NCBI GenBank assembly: GCA_004431415.1
Contig: QPMI01000455.1
Location: forward strand, 19,510-83,509
DNA length: 64,000 bases
Source: Cyanophora paradoxa
Lineage: Eukaryota; Glaucocystophyceae; Cyanophorales; Cyanophoraceae
Direction of reading: 5' to 3'
In this document: in pieces, positions 40,355-51,550 of the stretch
Position numbering within the stretch: position 1 is the stretch's first letter
Layout: every line of letters starts with the position of its first letter
Translations under genes and position numbers: made by a program
The notes under the pieces: model-generated
The model's database searches: none
What the model saw: the letters and a program-made list of their open reading frames with translations, nothing else
What the model was told of the DNA's origin: nothing

Positions 40355-40660
40355 TCAAGCCAAAGTGATTAAATTCGATCCAAGGGATTGGTAAACAGTT
40401 GAAAGAACTTGCAGGTTGGATGTCATTGCTTTAATGTTGTTATCACACTCATTGTATTTAGCAACAGGGTCACCATATGCAGCTTGAGCAAGGACATTAA
40501 CCAAGAGGTTTTTATACTCATTTACAACTGGTGAGAGCTTGTTAGTTTGCTGAATCGTTTTTTCCACTGTTTGTAATGCTGATACAAGCTTGATTGTATC
40601 AAATGCAAGAGCGACAGGCTCACCTGTCATTGGGGTTCCACCAAGTGGATAGGTCGCCAT
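40355..40660 (-). CDS. Small helical protein downstream of fibre, right copy
   Basis: 101 residues, three bases after the fibre stop codon. It differs from the left copy mainly at residues 9-13 and near 28 (LVSALQTV against LVNALQTV). Function unknown. Confidence 0.6.
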   Translation of the reverse strand: MATYPLGGTPMTGEPVALAFDTIKLVSALQTVEKTIQQTNKLSPVVNEYKNLLVNVLAQAAYGDPVAKYNECDNNIKAMTSNLQVLSTVYQSLGSNLITLA

Positions 40661-40663
40661 TTA

Positions 40664-43600
40664 TTATACTGTTACATTTTTAATTTGGTCTATTTGATCT
40701 TGTAGACTCTTGCATTTCTGAGACAACTCTTTAACGGCTTCTATGAGAACTGGAACCAATCCTGTGTATTCAAGCGATAAGTAACCATCATCTTTTTTCA
40801 CATTAACAACCTCTGGTATTACCTTTACCACATCTTGCGCAATTAAACCTAATTTTGTTCCGTCTTTTTCGCTTCCAATTCGTTTAAAACTCACTCCTTC
40901 TAATTTCTCAATCGCTGAAAGAGCGCCTGTAATCTTTTTTATATCTGTTTTGTATCTTATGTCACTTCCTTGTGTTAAATAACCTCCTATCCACATCCAT
41001 CCCCCATGATACATGTAACAAATATCAGTATCTTGCTCATTTCGGAATACAAGGGGAATATCTCCCCTTCCTTTCAAGTATGTAGAAGTATTGTTACCAA
41101 AATGGATACGATTGTATCCATCACTTGAATTAAACCAACTACCCACAGTTCCTGTTAAAAGATTTGGTCTACTATAAACATTATTCCAATGAATATAGCC
41201 GGTGTGACCACCATAACTATTTCCTGTCCAAATTTTCATGTAACTTATACCCATAATATGAACTCTTCCAATCTTTGGTCTAATCCGAATAGTCAAAAAT
41301 CGATTACCGAGATGTATAGGAACATTATTTAAACCGCTGTGGTTACTGTCAGGAGATGTGGCGTATGGTTGATAACTATTCACTGATGTAATAAAAACTT
41401 CATTTCCTTGTCGATTAACTCCCCAAATTTCAAAAAGTCGTGCGTTTGGCCAAGGTAAATAAGTTAAAAACGCTGTTCCTGTGTGATATCCATCGGGTAT
41501 ATCGAAGTCAATCCAAGCGGTAGAAGTTTGGTCATCATATTGCTTATTATAAACGAAAGAACCATAATTATAATATGGATCCCATGCTGAACTCCACGCC
41601 CACTCCCAATCGTTATAAGAACATCTATTAAATTCAATACCTCCTTTCGATGAATCCGCTGTGTGAAACTTTGGGACATCATTACCATTTATTTGGAGTT
41701 TGGTAGTAGCATTAATAGTGGGTGCTGTAATAGTATTATTCACCCAAAAGTTCCCATTGTTATAAGACTTTAAAATTGCTCCATCTGCTGAGTTTCTGAA
41801 TTCAATTGAGACACCATCACCATTTGGTCTCCCTCGTATATATGTGCAATCACCATTACCAAACCAAATTCGCTCAACTGCATCTGTTGATTTTAACCAT
41901 GTATTTGTTGCCCATGTTGCGGTTTGTGGAAGGTCTGCGGCTGTTATTAAAGCGGGACGACTGTAAATATTATCCCAAGAAATCATGCCCAACTCATTAT
42001 CGGTTGCTCTCTGTCTACTCCAACCAAAAACCCCCGTAAGATGAATGCGACCTTTTCGACCTTGAACATAAATATTCTTGTAAAACTCGCAATTAATTGA
42101 TACAAACAAGATAGTATTATTTGTCCCATCATGATTTACTGACTGTATTCCTTGATAATCGTTTACACGTTTTAAGAAATGCTGATTGTTATTGAGAGTC
42201 TGACCATAGATATCAAAATATCTGCTATTATACCAAGGCATATGCTGAATATAAAATGATTTCATACCTGTGGGGACAGTCCACCTCATAAAACAACCGC
42301 TACAATCTTCATCATTTTGTGGTGTTGTATAACATCCTGTTTGTCCTGTTCTTGGTGACCAATTCAAATTCCAATTATTTGCGCTTCTATCTGTTGATAC
42401 TACATCTAATTGATCGAAATCATATCCTTTTGGAATTGTGTTTCCACCAATTTGTAGACTAGTAGCGTTTACAGTTCCATTAACTGTCCCACCTGTAAGA
42501 GGTAAATAATTTCCTAGAGCTGCTGTTAACTCTGCATCTGTTGTATAATTATTTAGAGTCGTTCCCAATTCACTTTCTGTTACATAGCTGCTTAAATCTG
42601 CTGTTGTAAGATATCCTTTATTGTTAAGGTAATCATCTGTCACTACTCCTGAAAGGGTGGTATTGTGTAAGTTCTTTGCTGCCATCCTCTGATTGACTTC
42701 TAAGGCTCCACCTGATGTTGTTTTTATCCATGCAATCTCACATTTTCCGTGATCATCTGTGGGTTGTCCCACAACAGGAAGATAGTTTACAACTTTCTCC
42801 CTTGTAAACACAATTTTAGGTCTTGCTCCATCATATGGGTCTTGATCTGTTACATTTACTTGAATTGCTGCTGAAAAATCCGCTACTTGTCCTGTTTCTC
42901 CTGGGTGATAATTCGTAACATAGATACTGGGGAAAGTATCATTAACTCCCACATTAAAATCGCCATCATAAACTCCATTAACAATTGGATCCCTGGGTAA
43001 TCTTACTGCAAGAGTTCCCTCCATTGGAGTGCCTGTTTGACCTGTAAAAGTCCCATTGAGACTTACATAATGATCATTCAAATACAATCTTTCAGGTGTA
43101 TTACTCGATTGGTAAAGTGTGACTCCATTAAAAACATTTCCGATTGCATTCAACTGTGCAAACACTGGCTGGTCATCAATTTCTTCCCATGGGTGCCTGT
43201 GGTTGCTATTTGTAATCTCTGAATAATCATGAGTGTGTGAATCTGGTGGAAAGGTTAATGGTGGATTCGTGATATGCTCCCATAAATGTGTATGGGCGAA
43301 ATCTGTTATTTGATCTTTTGTGTGAGTATGGGCAAAATCTGTTATTTGATCTTTTGTGTGAGTATGTGCGAAATCTGTGATTTGATCTTTGGTGTGTGTA
43401 TGGGCGAAATCTGTGATTTGATCTTTTGTGTGAGTATGGGCGAAATCCGTAATATCTGCTTTTGTGTGTTTTTGTTTTGCTAACCAATCTAAAACAACAT
43501 TCGATGTTGGATGATGTGGTAGAGTTGCATTTTTGGTAACTGTGAGATTTTCAATAAATATATTGCTCGAATTAATTTTAAGATCTTCATTATTCAATAC

Positions 43601-46554
43601 GGGCTGCGTATTCGGAAATCCATACAATAATTGTATATAATATCTAACCGCGTTCTTTTCTTCAATAGATAACGCACGATTGAAAACGATAATTTCGGCA
43701 AGATCTCCATTAGCAACAGAAGAACCAAATGATGCAAAATTAGAAGGTGGAAGAAAATCACCCGATGATGTTCCAATATCAAATCCACCCATTCCTACGA
43801 CAATTTGCTCTGAGGAAACAGTGAAATCCCAATAATTCCACGAATTATAAGTATATGATGCATCGAATAATGGAGGAGTTGCATTTTCTATATCGTTTTG
43901 AATTTGTAGTGAAACACCAAACTTTTGATTTTTACAACCATATCCAATCCAATTTTGATAAGAACTATCCCTTATACTCAACATATAAGAAGGATTTGTT
44001 GTATTGATCCTACCTATAAAGAATAATGTAAGACCTAATGACCAATCTATTGAAACACTATTCCTATAAGCCATGTTTAATTCTTTCCCAATCGAAATTT
44101 GATTGTTCAGGGTTGCATTCAAATAATAATAAACAGTTTCCCAATTTGAATAATTTGTAAGATATGGTATCTGTGTAGTAACTCTGTTATATATCTGACC
44201 TTGATAATATATCAACTGACCATGTTGACCTGATGCTTTCCATGCAAATATACAATTTGGAATAATTGGGGCTGGATCAATGACAGTAGTAACAGCATAG
44301 TAAGGTCTATAAAGTATTTGTATAGTGTTTTGTGTTCCGATTGTTATATTTCGATACACTGTAAGATTACTTGTGTAAATATCATCTGCCATAGTTTTCT
44401 TGTCCAAATGTTACTTGCCCATAGGTTACTTGTATAAAGGTTACTGGTGTAGATATTGGAAGTGACTGTAAGGTTTGTGTCATTTTTGATCACAAAAAGA
44501 GAAAGAATATTTGTGAGTTCACCTTCATCAATATATCCTTGCTCTTCTAGATAATCCTCTGTGACTACTCTCGAAATGCTCTCATTGTGTATGTTTTTTG
44601 CAGCCATTCTTTGATTGGCTTCAAGAACCCCACCATAATTCGTTTTAATCCATGCAAGCTCTGCCCTTCCATAATTATCATTTGCAGTTCCCACTATGGG
44701 AATGTAGGAATACTTATCTCGACTGAAAACTATCATTGGTCTTGAACCATCTAAACTGCTTACATCTGCTACATGAACCTGTATAGCAGAGTTGTAATTT
44801 TGGTAGGTTGCTGGATCTGTTGGGACTCTGAATGTATCTGTGGGAATGTCAGCCTCCATGTAGCTTGACACAAAGATATTTGGTATGGTTGCTCCTGGTT
44901 CAGGTGGGGTTTCAAAAGAGCCTGGTAATGTCCTAATATGAAGTGGTCCTCTCATAGCTGAATTTGCAAGTGTCCCATTCACATGAACATAGTGTTCATT
45001 CAAAAAGATCCTTTCAGGGACATTGCAAGTCTGGTAAAGAGAAACCCCTAGGGTTGCCAAAGGCTCCACTTTTGCAAACTCTGGTTGGTCATTAATCTCA
45101 TCCCAAGTGTGTTCATGTTTGATTGGTGGAAATTCTTCTGGTATTCCATCAATTTCTCCCCAATCATGCCTGTGATCCTCTGGTGGATACTTTTGAGGTT
45201 TGCCTAAGATCTCATCCCAATCATGATTGTGATCCTCTGGGGGATACTTTGCAGGTTTATTATTAATTTGTTCATAATCTGGAAAGAATTCCCAAATCTC
45301 TGGGCGAAATCCATCAGGTAATAATTCTTCATGGGGTTCATATGGTTGCTCATAATCAACAGCTGGTGGATCATGACCATCTGGTAAATACTCCTCATCA
45401 GGTTCATAGTTCTGCTCATACTCAAACTCTTGTGGATCTAAGCCATCTGGTAGTATCTCCTCCTCATTGGGATCATATTGATCGTATTCATATTCTTGTG
45501 GGTCAAAACCATCTGGTAAATATTCTTCCTCATCTGGAACGAATTGATATTCATCAAGCTCTAATATATCGACTTCAGGAGGTAAATACTGCTCATCTAT
45601 TTGCTTTCTGGGTTCAATTATAGGTTTATTGCGAACTTGCTCCCAACTCACAATATGCTGCCCAAAGGCTACATCTTCAGTTGCTGTGTATTCTCTTCCA
45701 GGCTGCTTCTTTGGTGTTAAATCGGGAGGTCCATTGGGAAATGGAATAGGGAATGGGACAGTAGGTCCATTGGGACCATAATGCTCAATGATTTCTCTTA
45801 GGGTTTTCTCACTAACAAGCTTCTCACCATTTGCATACACATTGCTGCCATGGATATTTCGCCATTGCCTGGTTCGAATTCCAAGGTCTTTCACATTGCT
45901 ATACAAAGGCAAAAGGTGCCTATCCATTTCGACTAGATCAGGATGTAAATGGATTGCTACTGGTTGACTGGGGCTACTGTTGATTGTAATTGATGGCTTT
46001 TTTTGATGGACATCTTTTGGAGTAAAAAACCCAAAAGGCTCATTCCTCGCAAAGTCATATGTAATATCCTTGGGGTATACATCATTTGTGTAGGAGACCT
46101 GATTTGTATTGGCAATGGGACCCACTTGCAATACTTGGGGGACCTCAGCTTTTGCAGTGCTGCCCTCATTGTAAATTCGTAAAGCTGTGTTCTGTTTGCC
46201 CTGCTCATCTTGAACATTGAAAATCAATCGACCACTATCGAACCTGGAAGGTATATCTGGATGGGTGCCACTGGTTTTTAGTTTCCTAGGTCTCCTTCTT
46301 GTTGCTTTGATCTCTGCCACTTGGTTTGCTTTCACATTACCCAAACTAAAAGCAACACTGACATCCTCTTTATCTGGATCGGTTTGATTCACAGATAAAG
46401 CATGCTCCCTTGATTGAGTCTTTGATGAATTATCAGAGCTGTGGTCAATTGAAACTGAACCCTTTACTTTAATATTATCAAAGTTCACATGCTTGGTGCT
46501 GCTTGCATTATCATCTTGAATGGTTTCTAGATTGGGTGGGTAATTGAAGCTCAT
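40664..46554 (-). CDS. Giant fibre protein with S74 chaperone, right copy (one frameshift)
   Basis: The same domain order as the left fibre. The frame changes once near 44390, where a G run is one base shorter than in the left copy; upstream (44344-46554) and downstream (40664-44407) parts are otherwise open. The C-terminus is complete here: GSDIRYKTDI, then VSFKRIGSEKDGTKLGLIAQ, then a terminal coiled coil (ELSQKCKSLQDQIDQI). It carries five 36-bp repeat units against six on the left. Amino-acid differences cluster in the distal domains. Confidence 0.8.
43286..43465 (-). repeat. 36-bp tandem repeat, five units, inside the right fibre gene
   Basis: Five in-frame TK(A/D)(D/Q)ITDFAHTH units, one fewer than in the left copy; the unit sequences vary at silent sites. 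Confidence 0.9.
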
Positions 46555-46597
46555 GGCTTTTACTATATGGATTTATAAAATTCCTGATAAGTAAAAG

Positions 46598-48154
46598 ATG
46601 CCTCTCAAGGTCGCTTTAGCTTTATCAGGGGGAGGTGCAAGGGGCATTATCATAACCAGGCTGCTCAAAGAAATCGAAAATCGAACTGGCAGGAGAATAA
46701 TCGATCTTGTGGATCTTGTGAGTGGAACTTCCACTGGTGGGATCATTGCAATAGGTTTGAATATAAGGCATCCTGATAGACCAGGTGAACCTAAACTGAC
46801 AGCGAACGATTTACACAATATTTACCTAACTCAACTGCCCTTGATTTTCGCAAATCCTCGAAATATAATCGAAAATGCCCTTTTTAATACAAAGTATGAT
46901 GTGGGACCCTTGGAGACTGCAATCAATTCAGTTACTGGTGAATCACTAATACAGGATTCCCTAAAGGACATTGTGATTACATCCTTTGATACTCAGAATA
47001 TGAAACCAATATTTATCACAAATGACAACAATTACAACTTTATGCCTTGTAAGATTGCTGCTAGGGCTACTTCTGCTGCTCCTACATATTTCTCTCCTGT
47101 AAGCATTGTTGATTTCAATCGGGGAGTATTTGTCTGTCTCATTGATGGTGCCATTTCGGGAAACAATAATCCCAGTGTGTGTGGTTACAGCCATGCAAAG
47201 AAGATTTACAGTGATGATGATGATATTATAGTAATAAGCATCTCTTGTGGAGAGGTGGACCCACATTTAGAGTCTGATTATGTGGGTTATGCTTATGAGA
47301 CTGTCAACAGCTGGGGCATTCTCTCATGGATTGCCTCAACAGATGGAAGCCCATTGATTAACATGCTCATGGCTGCAAGTGAGCTTTCTGCCCTTGATAA
47401 GATGGAGGAGTTGTTACCCTACAACTATGATCAGGATTATGGGAGATACTATAGGCTATCAGTGCCTCTTCCAAATCATATAGTAAGCTCCCTGGATGAC
47501 ACTTCTAAAATCCCAGATATGCTGTCTTTCACAGAAACCTACATTGCAGCAAACAATGATATGATCAATAAGCTTTGCAGCCTTCTAGTAGCAAACTATG
47601 AACTAAAGAACCCTACAAAGGCTTACATTTCATCCACTCTCACTACATCACCTCCTTTAGATGCTAATTGGTATCAGCTTGCAGATGATGCCTTTACTGC
47701 CTCATCCTCTGTGACAGGTAAAGAGCCTTTCATGGCTAGACCTTCAGCATTTGGCTGGGAAGCTGGAGCCTATGCTCCTGAACAGATATGGGAAACCCCC
47801 ACTGAATACCTTCAAGTTGCTTTCCCATATACTTTTGAACTCTCTTCTGTGATTGCATATGGATCAGGGGACACCAATGCTTTTATTAAGACTTTCAATG
47901 TGGCAACATCCACTGATGGGATTAACTGGTCTTTTATTCGATCAGATGGGCAGAACAAAATATATGTCTGTGAGAACATTAACAATGCTCACAACTCAGG
48001 TGATATGGCTCTATTGAGTGGATTTCCTCTCAGCATCAAGGATGCTTTTTACATAGGTTATTCTCTGAGAATCAAATATATTCGCATTTATCCCCTTGTG
48101 TATGTGAATGCTCCCACAATGAGAGTTGACTTTACAGGTGCCTTTATTCGATAA
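46598..48154 (+). CDS. Patatin-like phospholipase with C-terminal discoidin-like domain, right copy (intact)
   Basis: 518 residues, open throughout. It starts MPLKVALALSGGGARGI, so the oxyanion loop is at residues 10-16, the nucleophile elbow GTSTGG at about 45-50, and the catalytic Asp in DGAISG near 190. Residues about 200-370 belong to the patatin fold or a linker, and residues about 375-518 form the discoidin-like module ending RVDFTGAFIR. No signal peptide or membrane segment is seen, so delivery as a virion component is more likely than secretion. Discoidin modules bind sugars or anionic lipids, which would hold the enzyme at a membrane; that is inference. Confidence 0.8.
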   Translation: MPLKVALALSGGGARGIIITRLLKEIENRTGRRIIDLVDLVSGTSTGGIIAIGLNIRHPDRPGEPKLTANDLHNIYLTQLPLIFANPRNIIENALFNTKYDVGPLETAINSVTGESLIQDSLKDIVITSFDTQNMKPIFITNDNNYNFMPCKIAARATSAAPTYFSPVSIVDFNRGVFVCLIDGAISGNNNPSVCGYSHAKKIYSDDDDIIVISISCGEVDPHLESDYVGYAYETVNSWGILSWIASTDGSPLINMLMAASELSALDKMEELLPYNYDQDYGRYYRLSVPLPNHIVSSLDDTSKIPDMLSFTETYIAANNDMINKLCSLLVANYELKNPTKAYISSTLTTSPPLDANWYQLADDAFTASSSVTGKEPFMARPSAFGWEAGAYAPEQIWETPTEYLQVAFPYTFELSSVIAYGSGDTNAFIKTFNVATSTDGINWSFIRSDGQNKIYVCENINNAHNSGDMALLSGFPLSIKDAFYIGYSLRIKYIRIYPLVYVNAPTMRVDFTGAFIR

Positions 48155-49076
48155 ACTCCAACTGAAACGAATTATCGATTCCATTCATATCAATCAGTTC
48201 ACCAAAGTAATCTTTAAACTCCACAGTGAGTTCCCTTATCACCAGGTTTCTGTCATTGATTTGAATAAATTCTGCATGCTCACCACTATGGTAAACATAG
48301 CCACCTATATCTTTACTCAATTGCAATCGTAGGATAGCCCCCTGGTTATGTGGTTGCGATTTCGGAATTATATTGTGTCTACTTGCAAAGGGGGCAAGCT
48401 CTCTAATATGCATGTACAGATACTGCTCAGCATTCATATCAGACATCTTCCTGCTGTCAAAATAATACTGCAAGGGCTTTGAGGAGAGTCTGGGTCCTGA
48501 GAAGGTGATTCCCCATGCTGGGTGATCAGGTGTAATAGGTTTGCCATCATACTTTAAAAGGTTCTCAGGTCGATAGGGAGATCCACCAACAGGAGGAGTG
48601 CTATAATACCCAGTGGTGTATTCAGTAGAACTCACACCCAAAAGCTTCCCTATTCGCTTGTTGCTTGCAATAAAACGGAACTCATGGTTACTGTAAAACT
48701 CCACTTTATAGGTAGTTGGATTGTAGAATATCTTGAACTCAAAAGCAACTGTTTTTCCTGCAATGGTTTGGAAGCTTGAATAGTTCAGCCCATAATTATA
48801 GGGATGTGTGACCCCAAAATGACCCTGGTTAATGTAGCCACTGGGAAGGGGATACACTTTCTGTGTGATGATTTCATTGTATGAACCATCTTGGTAATTA
48901 AACTGAACTGTTAGATGATCAGTTCCCACACTGTTATAGATACTGTTTGGAATCTCTGCATAGAGAACCCTGCATTCCCTTGGTCTCTCTACTGGAGTTG
49001 TGAGAGTGACCCTGTAAGAGTTTTCATTTTGTCCTTGGCTTCTATCCCTGCTATCAATATTAACAAGTCGATTCAT
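48144..49076 (-). CDS. Putative minor capsid protein (NIDSRDR), right copy
   Basis: 310 residues, the same length as the left protein, with a few substitutions (for example NEIITQKVYPL against NQVITQQVYPL). The last 11 bases overlap the phospholipase gene tail to tail, exactly as in the left copy. Confidence 0.55.
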   Translation of the reverse strand: MNRLVNIDSRDRSQGQNENSYRVTLTTPVERPRECRVLYAEIPNSIYNSVGTDHLTVQFNYQDGSYNEIITQKVYPLPSGYINQGHFGVTHPYNYGLNYSSFQTIAGKTVAFEFKIFYNPTTYKVEFYSNHEFRFIASNKRIGKLLGVSSTEYTTGYYSTPPVGGSPYRPENLLKYDGKPITPDHPAWGITFSGPRLSSKPLQYYFDSRKMSDMNAEQYLYMHIRELAPFASRHNIIPKSQPHNQGAILRLQLSKDIGGYVYHSGEHAEFIQINDRNLVIRELTVEFKDYFGELIDMNGIDNSFQLEFIE

Positions 49077-49105
49077 TTTAATATATAAATATAGATAAAA
49101 GAAGA
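49077..49105. promoter_or_regulatory. 29-bp bidirectional late-type promoter, right copy
   Basis: AT-rich gap between divergent start codons, containing TATATAAATATAGATAAAAGAAG. Same length and core as the left copy. Confidence 0.5.
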
Positions 49106-50116
49106 ATGCCTGTGGATTACATCGAGGTTAGCTCATTTAATACAATCTCTGGTGATGGTCCCACATCAAGCTTTGTGGCTAGACTCCCCAGTAGTTATGA
49201 GAATGTGAGGGCTGTGAGACTGGTCTCAGCCGAATTTTATAACAGCATCCCTATGGTGAGTGGTGAAACCAAAGCAGGAGATGTCACAGTTGATAACACA
49301 TTTAGTATTTATTATTCGGAACAAACTCCAGGAGCTGGAAGCTCAGGAATTCCAACAACTCGCCCAGCTGCTGATTTTGAACAATGGAAACAATTCATGG
49401 TAAATCGCGAGACCCCCATCCAAAGCCACCAACAGCTGGTGAATGTAATCAACTCAAAATTCATTGGCAGAACTCCCCAACCATCCATTCGCTGCAAATG
49501 GGATGAGTCACTGAAACGAATTATATTCCACTCGGCAGTGCCTTTTTACCTGGCTTTCTCACTTGCTGTAAACCCAAGCCAACAAACAATCCAAAAGCTA
49601 TTGAGTTCAGCTAGACTGCTTGGTCTTGATCCTGGAAGATATGGGAATTCCCCAATCAAATCCCAAGTTTATGATGCTCTAACTGATGGAATCTTTACTG
49701 ATGGTCGAGTGAATGGCATTATATCTTCTTTTGAGCCTGAGAAGACCAGGGACAGTGTTTTGTTTGTGAGAGTAAAGGAGCTGGGTGATCTGGTGCAATG
49801 TGGGGATGGTCTCTTAACTGGTTACTTCCATAAAATAGTGGTCCCTGACAAAGATTATGGTGAGCATGTAGTTTATAATTCAACAGAGGCTCATCCACTT
49901 TACAAATACTATAATAAGAAGGTTGGATTATCCACTTTTTCGGTTGATATTGTTAATGCTGTAAATGAACCAATTGATTTTGAGGGTCAACCTGTTCATC
50001 TGACCTTTGAAATTCGCTATGGTGATGAGCCAGCTGGGGACCCAGTTTATGAATACTTTAAGATGAGAATGTCGCAGCTTCACCCTTCCTATCCAGTTAT
50101 TACAAGCTTCGCATAA
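49106..50116 (+). CDS. Putative minor capsid (penton-like) protein, right copy (intact)
   Basis: 336 residues in one frame, which establishes the true extent of the interrupted left gene. Predicted beta-rich, with no hydrophobic membrane segment. The C-terminal end (HLTFEIRYGDEPAGDPVYEY) has a strand-turn-strand pattern compatible with a jelly-roll. Next gene is the major capsid protein, 53 bases on. Confidence 0.62.
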   Translation: MPVDYIEVSSFNTISGDGPTSSFVARLPSSYENVRAVRLVSAEFYNSIPMVSGETKAGDVTVDNTFSIYYSEQTPGAGSSGIPTTRPAADFEQWKQFMVNRETPIQSHQQLVNVINSKFIGRTPQPSIRCKWDESLKRIIFHSAVPFYLAFSLAVNPSQQTIQKLLSSARLLGLDPGRYGNSPIKSQVYDALTDGIFTDGRVNGIISSFEPEKTRDSVLFVRVKELGDLVQCGDGLLTGYFHKIVVPDKDYGEHVVYNSTEAHPLYKYYNKKVGLSTFSVDIVNAVNEPIDFEGQPVHLTFEIRYGDEPAGDPVYEYFKMRMSQLHPSYPVITSFA

Positions 50117-50169
50117 ATTAAGGATCATTGGTAGATTTTTTATGTTGCAGTATAATAAAAGAGAATATA

Positions 50170-51540
50170 ATGGATATCACTTCCACTCTTCAAAGACTTT
50201 CGCTGAAAGAAGCCCTAACAACCCCAGAGGAGGCGAAAGCCTTTTTCCTGGATAACTCCCTTATGCTTGGTCTCAAATCCAAGTCTAAGCCAGTTCTAGT
50301 TGTTGTGAATCCCAGCAATACTTTTGAGAATAATGTAGGAAATCGCATTTCCTTCAAGCTACCTCGCTACAATTTCTGTGGAAAACTCGAACTTGCTTTC
50401 GACCTTCCAGCTATTACTTTTGCTGGTGATACTGACCTAGTTCGAAATGGATACACTCGCCCTGTCGGTGCTTTAGTTCAGCGACTTGAAATTACCTATG
50501 GATCTTACACCTACCACATCCCCTCTGATTTCCTTGCTCATTTCCCCCTGGTCTATTACTCGGAGGATCAACTAGCTAAAAAGAAACGCTCAATGGGCAT
50601 GGTTCATGGTATCCCTGCTCATGGAACTAACCGACTTGGTGGCTCATTCTTTGTTGAAATCCCAGTGCCTTGGCTAAATCACTATCTTCCCCTTGGTGCT
50701 TTATCTGGTGAAATGGTTGTTACTGTTTGGTTTAAGGATGCTGACAAGGGTTATGTCGAAACTTCCTATGGTGGTCGTGGTCTTACTGTTGCAGCAGCTG
50801 ATGTAGATTATTCAAAAGATGATGGTCTTGGAACTGCCCCTGCTGAAACTGTTCTGGCAAATGTTGGTCAAAACATCACAGACTTTACTCTTGGTGCAAC
50901 AACCCCTGTCATTTCTATTACTTCTCCTCGCCTTTACATGCATGCTATTAATGTTTCTGATGAGCTTTTCGCTACTGTAATTGAAAAGGTTAAGACTACT
51001 GGCATGGCTATTCCTGCTCTAGACATTGGGTTTGTTGATGCTAGTGCTTTCCCTGCCAAGGGCAATGCCCAACCCAATCGAATTAACCTCTCTCAAATCT
51101 CAGGTCTTGTATATGCTCTGCTTGTTTCAGTTCGTGATAATGCAACTGTTGACAAAGCCACTGGCTCCCACAGTGTTCTTAAGACCTATGCCAACTCCAA
51201 AGAGATAACATTCACAACTGAAATAAATGGTCAGCGACTTTTTGCCACTGAGCCAATTTCCCTACTCAAAGGTGCTGAGCTAATTGCTGATGCCTTCAAA
51301 TGCTCTAACATGGATAAGGTTGCTGATCGCTATGTCCTTTCAGGATTGCCTTTCTGCCTTGATGGAGAAAAGGCGATTCGAAATATTGCCCAGTCTGGTT
51401 ATGTTGATTTAACAAATTCCTCCTCTTCATTCCTCACCCTCTACATGCCTTCAGATAAGGTAATCGATGTTAATGTTCGCGCTCTCATGCATAGCTTTAT
51501 TATTGTCGACAAAGATGGTTTACGCAGAATTAATTTATAG
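50170..51540 (+). CDS. Major capsid protein, right copy
   Basis: 456 residues from MDITSTLQ, preceded by the conserved AGTATAATAAAAGAG box. Nearly identical to the left protein except at about 205-245 (GRGLTVAAADVDYSKDDG against GRSLPVVGGTVADKTEDDG) and a few later sites. In double jelly-roll proteins such a variable stretch between conserved strands is usually an exposed loop of the capsomer tower. Confidence 0.8.
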   Translation: MDITSTLQRLSLKEALTTPEEAKAFFLDNSLMLGLKSKSKPVLVVVNPSNTFENNVGNRISFKLPRYNFCGKLELAFDLPAITFAGDTDLVRNGYTRPVGALVQRLEITYGSYTYHIPSDFLAHFPLVYYSEDQLAKKKRSMGMVHGIPAHGTNRLGGSFFVEIPVPWLNHYLPLGALSGEMVVTVWFKDADKGYVETSYGGRGLTVAAADVDYSKDDGLGTAPAETVLANVGQNITDFTLGATTPVISITSPRLYMHAINVSDELFATVIEKVKTTGMAIPALDIGFVDASAFPAKGNAQPNRINLSQISGLVYALLVSVRDNATVDKATGSHSVLKTYANSKEITFTTEINGQRLFATEPISLLKGAELIADAFKCSNMDKVADRYVLSGLPFCLDGEKAIRNIAQSGYVDLTNSSSSFLTLYMPSDKVIDVNVRALMHSFIIVDKDGLRRINL

Positions 51541-51550
51541 ATTGTTACGA

